Assembly: GCF_030445035.2 (NCBI RefSeq)
Contig: NC_080701.1
Location: 16,078,359 to 16,142,358, forward strand
Length of the DNA stretch: 64,000 bases
Direction: 5' to 3'
Source of the DNA: Dasypus novemcinctus
Lineage: Eukaryota; Chordata; Mammalia; Cingulata; Dasypodidae
Part shown: positions 32,940-45,416 of the stretch, in pieces
Numbering within the stretch: the first letter of the stretch is position 1
Layout: the number at the start of each line of letters is the position of its first letter
The notes under the pieces: model-generated
Told to the model about the DNA's origin: nothing
Seen by the model: only the letters and a program-made list of their open reading frames with translations
The model's database searches: none
Made by a program: the position numbers and the translations under genes

Positions 32940-33295
32940 CAGAGTCTTTAGAACTGATAATGATGATACTGAAATCCTTAGTTTGAATTCCCTAGTGGAG
33001 GCTGCTGACTGGCTGACAATTCTGGCAAGAGCCAATGCTGAAGTTGAGGCAGAAATTCTTCTGACCTCTGAAATCTTCAGTTTTAGCTTTTAAGACCTCC
33101 AACTGATTGGATGAGGATACCCCGCACATTGCCGGGGCCTTTTTCTTTTGTTGATTGTAGATGCAATCAATTGACTATAGATGCAAAACCCATCTTGAAA
33201 TACCCCCACAGTATCAAGCAAGCCAGTGCTTGACCAAACGACTGGACACTGTAACCTAGCCAAGTTGACACATAAAATTAACCATCACAATGTTG
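32940..33295 (-). mobile_element. MLT2-like ERVL LTR fragment
   Basis: The plus strand ends 'caagttgacacataaaatta', the antisense of the MLT2 start (TTTTATGTGTCAACTTG). 'cgactggacactgtaacc' and 'ctccaactgattggatgagg' also fit. Confidence 0.6.
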
Positions 33296-33644
33296 TAGGT
33301 GAAATTGAGCTCAATTTTTAGCAAGTCTCCTGTTTCAACTATGCATTGCATTTTTCTCAAAAAGTTGGGAAAAATGGTCTAAAGCACACCATGGACAAGA
33401 TGGACACATTTTTATGGGTAACCACAGAAATTGCCCGTGAATCAACATCTCCATGTGGACCATTTCCAGGGGTCAGCCTACAGCCCAAGTGGCTTCATAT
33501 TTTCCTTAATAACTGGTGTGTTTATAATGTCTCCAGGTGACACCAAAGTAACCAAAAGATGGAAAGAAGGAAAGAGGAAGAAGGAAAGAGTTAGCATGGA
33601 GGAGGTAGGATGGAAAAGGGGAGGATAGAAAGAGAAATAGCATG
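33296..33644. other. Unassigned
   Basis: No gene or clear repeat; a purine-rich GGAAAGAAGGAAAG stretch is at about 33562-33620. Confidence 0.35.
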
Positions 33645-33855
33645 TGTTTATAATTTACTATCTGCCAATTCCTTGGGCTTTCACCTCTATCGTCTCATTT
33701 AATCCTGTCAAGCTTTTAGGTGGGTGTTATTATCTTCATTTACTACACAAGGAGACTGACACTTGATTAGATTAGTTAACACAGTCATGGTACCACAGCT
33801 CTTAAGTGGCAGAGCATAGGTTCAAATCCAGGGTTATCTGATTCTAGACTTTGTT
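33645..33855 (-). repeat. MIR
   Basis: 'cgtctcatttaatcctgtc', 'ggtgggtgttattatcttc' and 'cttaagtggcagagcatagg' match antisense MIR. Confidence 0.7.
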
Positions 33856-33889
33856 TATCAAGACTAGGTCAAGAATCACTTTCTCTGTA

Positions 33890-34120
33890 ATCCGTTTCTA
33901 GATCTATTCATATTTGACCATTTCCTCTTTTGTGCTCTATCAAAGGACCCATAATTTATATTTTACTTCACTTATTTATATATTTTTAAAATATCTGTTC
34001 CCCATACTAGGATGAAAGTTCATTGAGGGAAGGAACCATGTTTTATTCATCTTTGTATACTATAGTGCCTTGAATAAAGTATGGTACCAGTGGCATCTAT
34101 TGAATGAAGTCATGAATGGA
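33890..34120 (+). repeat. L2 LINE 3' end
   Basis: 'aggatgaaagttcattgagg', 'gaaggaaccatgttttattc' and 'atagtgccttgaataaagta' are the typical L2 3' end. Confidence 0.7.
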
Positions 34121-34344
34121 TACACTACACTGGGAGGAAGAGAAGGGAGCTGGAAAAATGGTGCCATTGAAAGAGAGGAGTAGAATTCCAAATGGTTTCC
34201 AAAGAAATTCTCCCCACCCCAAATAAGTAAATAAATAGAGAGAGAAGGGAAAAGCAGTTCAATAAGAGTAAACAACACAAAAGACCAACAAATACATGGT
34301 ATTCTAACAAATAAATGGTTATTCTAACTGTTCCCATTTAACTA

Positions 34345-34535
34345 TAAGTTGGACCCTGTTCCTGGGGCATTGCATAATTTAATCTCATAAAGTTGGTGTT
34401 ATTAATTACATTTTGCATTTGAGGAAGCAGGTTTGGAGGGGTGGTAAATCTCTCTGCAGCAGCCAAATAGTGGAATTTGAGCAAGGATTTAAAGCTAGGG
34501 TTGTTTTAAACCAAAGTCTGTGCCTCCACCACTAT
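34345..34535 (-). repeat. MIR
   Basis: 'taatctcataaagttggtg', 'tttgcatttgaggaagcagg' and 'gtctgtgcctccaccacta' match antisense MIR. Confidence 0.55.
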
Positions 34536-35329
34536 AGGTATACTTAAAGAAAAAATAATACTAATAATGAAAATGTATCAAGCCCTACTGAGTGCCTGGC
34601 ACTTAATAGAAAATATATGATTTTCTCACAGGAATTGGGAGGTCGGGATTTTTATGCCTCCTCCCCGCATCCCTGGTGGGATGGCCCCCAGTGGAAGGAT
34701 CCGGGAGAGGGGCATGCTGGAGGTTTGGAGAAGCCAGCTTTGTGGCTTTGTCCCAGAGGACAATCCCTCGCGGTTGTCTTTTTCACTCCTAGTGCTCTGT
34801 AATCCTTTCCCTGCCAAAGAGTAATCGATGAGAGGAACGGTGCTCTTTCCCACCCCACTTTAAGTGCCTCTCCACCCATCTCTCCCAGATCCATCCACCC
34901 CGAACTCTGCTGCAGTTTTGAAACTGTTTACTTTAAGGGTCAGGTAGCAATCCAGAGCAGAGGATGGACAGTTGTGGGTGAGGGGTCGGGGGCCAAAGAC
35001 TGATCTCCTTGAGAGGTGCCCTGGATTGATCCTCCTTGTTCTTCTCAATCTCTCTCTCAATCCCAGTCCTTCTTGAGCTTCTTCCTCTGTGTGCTTTAGC
35101 TTCCTTCTCCCCCAGGCTCCCTGGTGATTTGTATGTCTGTCCTCTCAGGACAGATGGAAATGGTGGTTTCCTCTGCCTGGGCTCCTGCTGGCTCTGAATG
35201 CGGGAGGCCAAAGCATGTTGCTCCTTTGGATAGAGTGAGGATCTGGTTTTTGCTTCAACTCCAACTCCTTCCCTTTCTGCCCCTCCACTAATGCATTCTG
35301 TGTCCACTTACCCCCTGATTTACCTAGAG
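34536..35329. other. Unassigned
   Basis: No gene recognised; the minus frame of 124 codons at 34933-35307 has no known domain. Confidence 0.35.
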
Positions 35330-35419
35330 TTGAATATATCCTGCAGAGTGGCAGGATACAAGATTAATATGGATTAGTCAGTAGTGTTTCTATACACTAG
35401 TAATGAACAATCTGAGGAG

Positions 35420-36740
35420 GAAGTCAGGGAAAAAAAATTCCATTTACAATAGCGACTAAAAGAATACAATATTTAGGTATAAACTTAATCAAGAACATGA
35501 AAGACTTATATTCAGAAAACTACAAAACACTTCTAAAAGAAATCAAAGAAGACTTAAATAAATGGAAGAAAGTCCATGTTCATGGTTTGGAAGACTAAAT
35601 ATCATAAAAATGTCAATTCTATCCAAATTTATCTACAGATTCAATGCAATTCCAACAAAACTTAAAACTTCCAATAGCCTTTTTTCTTTTTTTCTTTTTA
35701 CAGACTTGGAAACGCCAATTGTCAAATTTATTTGGAAGGATAATAGTCCTGAATAGCCAAAAATATTTTTAAAAAGAATGAAGTTGGAGGACTCTCACTT
35801 CTTGACTTTAAAGCATATTGCTTAACTACAGCAGTAAAAATAGCATGGTACTGGCATAAAGTTAGCTATGTTGACCAATGAAATAAAATTGAATGTTCAG
35901 AAGTAGATCCTCAAATTTATGGCAAAGTGATTTTTGACAAGGTTGCCAAGCCCACCAAGCTGGCCAGAACAGTCAGGTTAACGAACGGTGCTGGGAGAAC
36001 TGGATAGCCATGTCCAAAAAGAAAGAAGGACCCCTATTCACACCTTATACAAAAATTAACTCAAAATGCATCAAAGACCTAACCATAAAATCTACAAACA
36101 TAAAACTTCCAGAAGAAAATGTAGGGAAATATCTTTAAGATCTTGTGATAGGCTGTGGTTTCTTAAACCTTACACCAAAAGGATGAGCAACGAAAGAAAA
36201 AAGTGGATAATTGTTTCCTCCTCAAACTTAAATGCTTTTGTGCTTCAAAGGGCTTTGTCAAGAAGGTGAAAAGGCAGCCTACTCAATGGAGAAAATATTT
36301 GGAAACCACGTATCTGATAAGAGTTTGATTTCTATCTTCTATAAAGAAATCATACAACTCAATGATAAAAGGGCAAGCAATCCAATTAAAATAGGTGAAA
36401 AATACTTAGATGTTTTTCCAAAGAGGAAATACAAGTAGCAAAAAAGCACCTGAGAAAGTGTTTGATATCACTAGCTATTAGGGAAATGCAAGTCAAAACT
36501 ACAATGAGATATCATCTCATACCTCATAGAATGGCCATTATTAAAGAAACAGAAAACTACATGTGCTGGAGAGGATGTGGAGATATTGGAACATTCCTTC
36601 ACTGCTGGTGGGACTGTAGAATGGTGCAGCCTCTGCCGAAAACAGTTTGGCGTTTCCTCAGGAAGCTAAATATAGAATTGCTGTATGATTTGGCAATCCC
36701 TCTACTAGGAATATATCCAGAACAACAAAGCTAGGATGTG
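35420..36740 (+). pseudogene. L1 ORF2 C-terminal remnant
   Basis: Broken frames at 35562-35756, 36066-36438 and 36462-36734 carry L1 ORF2 hallmarks: '[21 protein letters not shown]', shortened here to its first half [10 protein letters not shown], and 'CWWDCRMVQPL' near the end. Stops and shifts separate them. This is the thumb and C-terminal region after the RT catalytic core. Confidence 0.75.
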
Positions 36741-37645
36741 AACAGACATTTGCACACCAATGTTCATAGCAGCATTATTCACAATTGTCAAAAGATGGAA
36801 CCAATCCAAGTGTCCATCAAATGATGAATGGATAAACAAAATGTGGAAAATACATATGATGGAATACTATGTCTCGGAAGGAAATTAGGACACATTACAA
36901 TGTGGCTGAAACTTGAGGACATTTTGCTGAGTGAAATAAGCTAGATGCAAAAGGACAAAATTGTGTGGTCTCACTAATATGAGCTAAATATGAAGAATAT
37001 ATATATGGAGCTAAAAATGTAGAGTATAGGATAATAGATAGGATGAGGCTGAGAAAGGGTACCCATTCTTATTATAGACAGAATTTTTAATTAGCTTGAC
37101 TGTAAAGTGTGGAAATGGATAGAGTTGATTGTAACACATTACAGTGAGTATAACTAACATGGCTGGTTTGTAAATGGGATTGTGACTGAAAAGGATAGTC
37201 TAGGGACATAGATGTCATTTGAAAGAAAGCTGGAGAATAATGTAGGGACTGAATAGTAAAGTGAGCCTGGAGGTGGATGAGGACTGTGGTTAATAGTACA
37301 AATACAAGAATATTCTTCTATGAACCAGAACAAATGTACATCACTATTACAAGGTGGTAAGAATATGGTGATGCATGGGAAAATACAATTAATGAAACTC
37401 ATGGACTAATAGTATGGGATTTTTTCTTTTGGTCTAAGGAAAGTGTTCTAAAATTTACTGAGGCAGTGACTGTACAACTCTGTGAGGAATATGAGAGCCA
37501 CTGAGTGTACACTCTGGATGGATTGTACAAGGCATGGGACCGTATAACACAGGGAACCATGTGGTGGAAGATGGACTGTGGTTTATAGTGCAAATGTGAG
37601 AGTGTCTCTCATGAACTTTAAGACACGTACAATACTAATACATGG

Positions 37646-38271
37646 TGTGGCAGTTTGAGATTATGTTATGAATCCACAAAAGGTTTGTAAACTAATCTAT
37701 TCCTCTGGGTGTGATAGCCTTTGTATTAAATTCAAAGGGCTGAAGTTTACTTGATAAAATCAGTTTAGGGCTTTTGATTGGGCTACATCAGTGAGACATG
37801 ACTTAGGTTGAGTCTCTGCCTCCATGGTGGGCCTATATAAACAGACTCTCATTGAAGAAGACTTGTGGGTAGAGAGAAAGAGAGCCTTGTCATTCGTGAT
37901 CCTGGGGACTCAGGGGGAGAGGAACCATTCACCTGAGAGTTTGCAGCTGATATGGAAAGTTTGGAGAGACACGAGCCCCATGCAAAGAGAGAGAGGAAGC
38001 CCTGAGAGACAAGCCCTGTGCCAGCCTATGGCTGAGATCAGGAAGGAGCTGGGCCCACGGAACCAAGAGGAAGAGGAAGTCCAGGAAGGAGAGACCAGGC
38101 AGAGACCAGTGGCCATCTTGCTTCAACACAAGGCGACTGACTTTGGTGAGAAAGCAACCTTGAGTTGGATTCTTTAGGGCCTTGTAAGCTTTTACCCCAA
38201 ATAAATACCCTTCATAAAAGCCAACAGATTTCTGGTACTTTGCATCAGCACTCCTTTGGCAGACTAATATA
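37646..38271 (+). mobile_element. Solo LTR, ERVL/MaLR-like
   Basis: The 626-bp element starts TGTGGCAGTTTGAGATT and has a TATA-like CCTATATAAAC (about 37831) and AATAAATACCC before the end. It is flanked by CATGG at 37641-37645 and 38272-38276. Same family as 4068 and 45417. The 117-codon frame at 37824-38177 is LTR sequence. Confidence 0.8.
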
Positions 38272-38539
38272 CATGGTATTAACAATAAAGGGTATATGGA
38301 AAAAAATATACCAACTGTAAGCTATGGGCCATAGTTAGTAGTAACATTCTGATGATATTCTTTCATAATCTGTTACAAATATTCCACAACAATACAAGGT
38401 GTTGCTGGACTGGTGATGTGTGGGAATTCTGCCATTATGCATGATGAAATGCTTGAATACTTATAAATAATTTTTCAATGAAGGCAAATGGGATATGAAC
38501 AGAATATACAGTAAAATCTCACTATTATAAAGAAAGAAA

Positions 38540-38962
38540 GGAAAGCAGATGTGGCTCAACTGATAGAGCATCTGCCTACCATATGGGAGGTCCAGGGTTA
38601 GATACCCAGGGCCTCCTGACCCGTGTGGTGAGCTGGCCCATGCGCAAAGCTGCCACACACAAGGAGTACTGTGCGATGCAGAGACAGACGCCCCTGTGTG
38701 GGGGTGTCCCACATGCAAGGAGTGCACCCTGCAATGAGAGCCACCCCGCGTGAACAAAGTGTAGCCACCCAGGAGTGGTGCTGCACACAAGGAGAGCTGA
38801 CGCAGCAAGATGACGTAACGAAAGAGAGACGCAGCTTCCCGGTGCCACCGAGGGTGCAAGCAGACACAGAAGAACACACAGCAAGTGGACAGAGAGAGCA
38901 GAAAATGGGGGGGTGGGGTGGGGGGTGGAGATAGAAATAAAAAAAAAATCTTAAAAAAAAAA
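38540..38962 (+). mobile_element. DAS SINE, long monomer type
   Basis: Head GGAAAGCAGATGTGGCTCAAC, then a GC-rich body, a G-rich tract (about 38907-38928) and an A-rich tail. Flanks share AAAGAAA. Confidence 0.8.
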
Positions 38963-39149
38963 GAAACAGTAAGAGCCTACCAGATGGAAAAGCAATTAAA
39001 ATATTATTAAAAATAAACAAACAAATAAATAAAAATATGTGTAAGTACATTTTTAAAAAAAGACTGAAGGGAAATATGCCAACTACTAAAAGAGTTTAGC
39101 TCTGCCCACGGTGGGATTGCAGATCATTTTAATCTCGTTCTTTAAATTG

Positions 39150-42110
39150 TCAACATTTTCCAAATTTTCTACAATCAGTGTGAATTAATTTAAAATGTCA
39201 GTTTTTTGGAATTGGTTGAGACCTCCTTAGTGGCTTATGATGGGGTCAATTTTAGAAAATGTCCTATGTATGCTTAAAAGGATATAGAATCTCTGTTTTG
39301 GTTGCTTTCCATTCTTCTAAGGTTTTCAAATGTTCTTAAATCCTTAATTTTTTGGTCTTGTTTTCCTAGTTTTTGAGAGAGGTATTAAAACCTCCCACAT
39401 GTTTGTGGGCTTGTTAATTTCTCCTTCTGTCAATTTTTGTTTGGGCTGATTCCAGGCTATGTTATGAGATACATAAAGTTCCCAAATGTTATGTTTTTTT
39501 TGGTAGCTTTTTTTTTTGTCAGCAGGTGGTCTCTATACTCTGAAATTCCATGACACTTTAAATTCTATTTTGCCCAATATTAAGATTGCATAATCTGTTT
39601 TTTGTTGGTATTCATCTGTTGCACTTTAAAAAATCTCTCCAGTATCTCTTTTCATATTCCTCTATTTTAAGTGAAACCCTTCCAAACTGTTTGTAGGTAG
39701 ATTTTAAAAACCATTCTATATTTTAATTGGTCTATCTTTTTATATTTATTGTGGTTATTATATATTTAAAATTATTTCTGCTTTATTTTGTGCTTTCCAT
39801 TTATAATGCTTTCTCTTTTTCTTTTCTCCTTTCCTTTCTTTTGTTGGATTATCTAGTGTCGCTTATTCCTTTTATTAAACTCTTGATTTGGAAGTTAAAG
39901 TCTGAACTTAACTAGTATTATTTTTTTTTCTTTTTATTCTTTTTTAAATTTAACTAGTACTTTTTACTCTTCTTCTGACCAAGACAAGGATTTTCCTTTT
40001 AACTTCCATCAGATATACTTTCTCTCCCATCTTTCTTAATATTATTACCCAGTCTTAAATACAGTTTCAAAAAATTGTTTAAATATTCAGCCATATAATA
40101 TACATAGTTTAAAAAAGTCAGTACATTCTGAAACTCTTACAAAAATTAGCAAACCTCTGCCTACTGTTTCTCTTCCTTGTTTCTCATGGCCTGGAAATAA
40201 ATGTACTGAATAATCTCAAGCATTTTTTTAGTATTTATTTAACCTCATATCTCTCAATAACATGTTAATCTTGTTATTTGTTGATTTTTCAGTTTTAGGC
40301 ATTACCTATTAATTTCTTACTTCAGTTTTGTCTCCCATTCCCCAAGATATATGCAAACATGCTCTTTCTACTCGTTTTTCTCATATAGCTACATCATAAT
40401 TTTGTTATGTAAATATGCCGTGTTTAGGATGTTAAAATTATATAATTGTTATTCACAGTTGAAACATGTAATATGTTATCATTACTTTTCCTTTCTTGCA
40501 AAACTTTGTTTTTCCCTTTAGTTAAGATTTATTTCTTTGTGTTTGCTTGCTTAGTTTTCAATGGATACATCACCCTGAATCTTCTTTTGGTAAATATATC
40601 AGTTATTTCATCAATGTTACCTCTGTCAGATCTAAACTGAGCCTTCTGACTTGTTGCCAGCTGGACTGGCTGCCCTCTACACTAGTGCAGAGATCACCCC
40701 GGGATCTCCTTTTATTCTTTTTTTGTTTGTTTGTTTAATTATTTTATTTATTTATTCTTCCCTACCCTTGTTTGCACTTGCCATCTGCTCTTTGTTCCCA
40801 TTCGTTATGTGCTCTCTGTATCTGCTTGTCTTCTCCTTAGGAGGCATCGGGAGCCAAACCAGGGACTTCCCATGTGGGAGAGAGATGTTCAATTGCTTGA
40901 GCCACCTCAGCTCCCTGTTTTGTTATGTCTCTCATTGTCTTTCCTCTTTGTGTCTCCTTAGTGCGTTATCTTGTTGTGTCGGCTTGCTGTGTCTGCCCAT
41001 TGCACCAGCTTGCCGTTTTGCTCATCTTCTCTGGGAGGCACCAGGAACTGAACATGGGACGTCCCATGTTGTAGGCGGGAGCCCAATCGCTTGAACCACA
41101 TCTGCTTCCCTCCCTTTACTCTTATCCTGAGAATTCATTTGCCCCTGAATGCCCTGTTTCCTAGATTTCAGGATTTTAGTGTGTACATTTCCATTTAATT
41201 CCTCCTTTGCTAGTGTGATACCACCATGTGTATATGTCTTGTATCTTCCAATCAAGAAACCCTCTGTTTTCAGAGAATAAATCTCTGATTTTATGCTGCG
41301 GTGAGGAAGAGACAGTTGCCTGGTTGCAGGTCTTTAGGGGAGATCTGCAAGGTTTAACTTCTTAAGCAGACTTCCAATCAAGTCTTTATTTTTAGTTCAT
41401 CTCCACACTTACCTCCAGACGTGTCTATTGCCAGCTCTCTGGTCTGTGGTGTAAATCAGATTGATTCTTGGTGTTCTCCAACTGACCTATACAGCTTTTC
41501 AGTATCCAATATTTTATTGCTATTGAAACATTTCCTATGTTCTTCATTCTGGCAGGTTTTATGTTTTATCTAAAAAAGATCTTTCTACTGTCATTTTTGT
41601 GGGGTTTCAGGAAGAAGCAGAAATACATGCTGGTTTTTAATATGCTATCTTTAACTGGGAGTGCCAGCTGGTTTTTGAAAACACAAAAATGATTGATATT
41701 CTATTTTTTAACATTTCAATATTTATTTAGACTTACCAGCATATTTTACCAATTCTTCTGCATGCCATTGCTTCTTTATTCTATTCATTCCTTCTGGGTT
41801 CATTTTTTCTTATTTAATCATTCTTTTTGTAAGGGACTATGAACAATTTCTAAGTGCTTGAACGTCTAAAAATTCCCAATTTGTTCTGACTTGTAAATGA
41901 TATTTTGCCTGAGTTTAGAAATCTAGGTTCCCAATTATGTTTCCTTAGCATATCGAAAATCCATTGTCTCCCAGAATTTATTTTTGCTGATGAGAAGTCT
42001 TTTTCTCAGTGTTCTAGAAATCACTTTATAGTTCTGCCTTTTCTCTTTAGTGGCTTTAGAACTTTCTTTTTATCCCTGCAAAATGCTGGCTCCAGAAATT
42101 TCATCAAATT
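39150..42110 (-). mobile_element. Old L1, antisense, split by a SINE
   Basis: The plus strand is T-rich and reads as the antisense of L1 ORF2 endonuclease/RT regions ('tgtcaatttttgtttgggct', 'aaattctattttgcccaata') and older L1M sequence up to about 42110. No intact frame is left. A dimeric DAS SINE (40720-41109) interrupts it. Confidence 0.6.
40720..41109 (-). mobile_element. Dimeric DAS SINE
   Basis: Two tRNA-like units (heads near 40865-40915 and 41040-41109), each ending 'cttgagccacctc/cttgaaccacatc'. T-rich tail at left. Flanks CTCCTTTTATTCTT (40706-40719) and CTCCCTTTACTCTT (41110-41123). Confidence 0.8.
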
Positions 42111-43080
42111 AACCTCTTGATAAGACAAAACTGAGCTTACTGCTTACAATAGTAAGAGAGAATGCTAACTTGACAGATAGCATCTCCAAAACGGATTGTA
42201 AAATCTGATTTATTGAGATTTTGAAATTTGGTTCAAGGAGGGTCTTTCAGGGCAGGAATTTGTATAGGATTGGGTGATGATGATGTAATAGTTTAGAATT
42301 TGTGGAAATAGCAAGGTGAGGATTTCGAGATGAGTTCAAAGAGTCTTGGAATGAAAACTGGGCATGTTGATACTTTCTAGAGTTGCTGGTCCTCTCAGTA
42401 ATATCTTACAATGAACAATGAAGTTATTTGCAGCTTTTGCCTTCTTGGACAAGAGTCTTTGGAAAAGCAAAATTGTTCTAATGAAGACAGTGGCATATAA
42501 ATATAGATTAATGTGGGCAGGAAACTGTGTGGAGTAGATGGTTACCATTTTCATGGCCCACCCTGTGGTCCTTCTTTAGCCTGAGCTGGAAGATAGATCA
42601 TTATTATGTGGGGCGTGATCAATCCACACCATCTCAATCACAAATCAGGTTTCTGAAGATGGTTGGTTTGACCTTTAAGGCTCTGAGGGTGGTTGGTTCA
42701 ATCTCTGTAAATGGCAACTATTCCTGTTCTTTAAGTTGGATGATCATTTGTTGAATCAATTGATGGGCTAGATGTTGCACAGCAGGATTTAAAACTCCAG
42801 GACCACCCGTCTGAACACTCCAACACTGACTAAAAGAAAGATCATGCTCAAAGTTTGCAGTCCACTTCTCAGCCAGGAGCCACGAGTACCCAAATTAAAT
42901 CCAATAAATAGGTTGTGTCCCTAATCTGAAGATCCCACAAAATCAGATTTGGCCGTATTAGCCAAATTACCTAATTTTCAGATTTCTTTATTTGCTTCCT
43001 GGATCTTTTTAGTACTATTAAAGGTCTCAGACAGTCTGCAGGGATGTAAGTACCACATTCTTCCTCTAAAATAGTGCATA
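42111..43080. other. Unassigned, possibly old retroelement interior
   Basis: No gene. The stretch continues past the L1 insert (43081-43994) to about 45416 without a boundary I can place. Its wording suggests an unidentified ERV-like interior, but I recognise no motif. Confidence 0.3.
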
Positions 43081-43994
43081 ATTGTATGGGGACCTCATAT
43101 TTTTGAATGTAACATTAAAAAAATAGAGAGAAAAACAAACAAACAAAGAATATATGGGGTTCCCATATGCCCCATATCCCACCCCACTCTTCCCGCATCA
43201 ACAACCTCTTTCATCGCTGTGGCACTTGCGTCGCATTTGGTGGGTTCGTTTTGGAGCGCTGCTGCCCCACGTGGATTGTGGTTTACATTGTAGTTTACCC
43301 TCTCCCCCAGTACATTCAGTGGATTGTGGCAGGATATATAACTGTCCAGTGTCGGTCCCTGCAGTATCATTTAGGATGACTCCGGGTCCCGGGGGTGCCC
43401 CCACATTGCATCTCTTCTTCCCTCTCCCTGCCCTCCGCAAATACCGTGGCCGATGTCTCCACATCAGTGATATACTTTCTTCGATCGCTCAAGTCACAGT
43501 AGTTCCATAGTGGAGTGCCAGTGGGTCCACTCTGGTCCATGTTTTATTCCTCCATCCTCTGGACCCTGGGATGGTGGTGTCCACTCCACCTCTGGATCAG
43601 GAGGGGGCTTGGATCCCACATGGTTGATGAAGGTTATTTCTCCTGCTTACAGTTGTGGGGCATGCTCTTGGTTCCCTGGTTTGGTGATTGTGGATCACTT
43701 TTTACAGTTGATGAACATATATTGAAGCATTGCTGCTAACCATGGTCTGTAATTTACATTATGGTTGACGCTTTGCACCACACAATTTTATAGTTTTTGA
43801 CAAAAATTTTTAACGGACTGTACCCATCAGTGCAATGTCATACAGAATAGCTCCAATGTCCCCCAAAATGCCCCATGTTAGACCTATTCTTCCTTCCCCT
43901 TCCCCTCAGAACCTCTGGTGACCACTGCCTTTCAATAAATGTTACAAGTTCTCCCATTGTTAGAATAACAATAAATTTACTTTATTCCATTAAA
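43081..43994. mobile_element. L1 3'-UTR insertion with 13-bp duplication
   Basis: Flanked by AAAATAGTGCATA at 43068-43080 and 43995-44007. The body (43140-43994) is antisense L1 3' UTR as at 56530. The first 45 bp carry 'ggggacctcatattttt' in the sense orientation seen at 7499. Orientation is therefore mixed. Frames here (43095-43725) are non-coding L1. Confidence 0.7.
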
Positions 43995-44983
43995 AAAATA
44001 GTGCATATTTCCCACTGAGTGGCTAATATTGAATCAGAGGCAGCTCCATTCTGAACCACCACTTGTCCAGTTTCATGAACCTCTTGGGCAAGAAGTCCTC
44101 AAACCTTGGTGTCATTGTTTAATTTGCCTCTATGCTCTAGGATTCAACGGTTTTCCAGGTCTCTTGTAAAGCATCAAGTGAAGCATTTGGGGAGGAAAGA
44201 AAGCAATCCAGAATTCCCCCTGAGTGGTTAGGATTTCAGTTCTTTTTTTTTTTTTAAGATTTTATTTTTATTTATTTAATTCCCCTCCCCTCTCCCCCGG
44301 TTGTCTGTTCTCTGTGTCTATTTGCTGCGACTTGTTTCTTTGTCCGCTTCTGTTGTCGTCAGCAGCACGGGAAGTGTGGGCGGCGCCATTCCTGGGCAGG
44401 CTGCACTTTCTCTCGCACTGGGTGGCTCTCCTTACGGGGCGCACTCCTTGCACGTGGGGCTCCCCTACGCGGGGGACACCCCTGCGTGGCAGGGCACTCC
44501 TTGTGCACATCAGCACTGCACATGGACCAGCTCCAAGGAGGCCCAGAGTTTGAACCGCGAACCTCCCATGTGGTAGACCGACACCCTAACCACTGGTCCA
44601 AAGTCCGTTTCCCAGGATTTCAGTTCTTAAGTCTAATTCAAGGCCCAGTTTTTCTCCTACCTGAATCACGCCATTGATCTCTTTTTCCTAGAGGAGGATC
44701 TGATGGGCCAAAATGAACTCCGGGTGGCGTTAGTAACTGCTGAAAGCAGGCATCACTTTACCATGGTAACATGTTCCTCTCTAGGCTGCAGATAGAAGTA
44801 AGTGGGTCTTTTTTGCCACAAATCCTAGAATAGTCACTGGAAGCCACCCAGTGATCTGTTTTTGGCTAAAATAAATGCTTAAGATTATCAGATGGTTGTA
44901 ACATTTTGGTGCCATTCATCAAGAATAGTTCAGGGTCAGACAATGAAATTTGTAGTATTGAGATCATTAGGTAGGTTTACGGC
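43995..44983. other. Unassigned, with a DAS SINE
   Basis: It continues 42111-43080; apart from the SINE at 44245-44613 I recognise no gene or family. Confidence 0.3.
44245..44613 (-). mobile_element. DAS SINE, long monomer type
   Basis: T-run, CpG-rich body and head with GTTTGAACC. Perfect 15-bp duplication AGGATTTCAGTTCTT at 44230-44244 and 44614-44628. Confidence 0.95.
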
Positions 44984-45200
44984 CGAGTCTCTCAAACTTG
45001 GCACTACTGACATTTTGGGCCAGAGCAGTCTTTGTTGTGGACGGCTGTCCTGGGCACTGTAGGACATTTAGCAGCATCTCTGGCCACTGAGTACAAAATG
45101 CCAAGTAGCACCTCCCTGGTGCGACAACCAAAAATGTCTGTAGGCATTGCCGACTCTCCCTGGGAGAGAAGATTGCCCCCAGTTTACAAACCACTGGTCT
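44984..45200 (-). repeat. MER20 DNA transposon
   Basis: Antisense wording of MER20 (hAT-Charlie): 'gacattttgggccagagcag', 'tgtaggacatttagcagcat', 'caaccaaaaatgtctgtagg', about 217 bp, near full length. Confidence 0.75.
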
Positions 45201-45416
45201 AAAAGCAAAAAGAAAGTATTGTTTCCTACATATAAGATCTGTGAAGGTGAGACAGCTTCCAAATATCCACCAGCCAATGCTAGTCATCTTCCAAGTCCTA
45301 TTTTAGTCAAAGTATGGCTATAAAAGATAACCCCAACAAAACATCCCTGAGTATTGACAGGAATTTCCTTTGCCAAGTATGACATCATAGGGGTTTTTGA
45401 TTTCTGGATACCTGGC

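Larger units (their letters stand above)
35330..38455 (+). mobile_element. L1 LINE, 3' half, split by an LTR
   Basis: Sense L1: ORF2 C-terminal coding (35420-36740), a non-coding 3' region to 37645, a nested LTR (37646-38271), then the last part to about 38455. The 5' half, ORF1, the endonuclease and most of RT are missing, so it is a 5'-truncated, dead copy. Confidence 0.75.
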
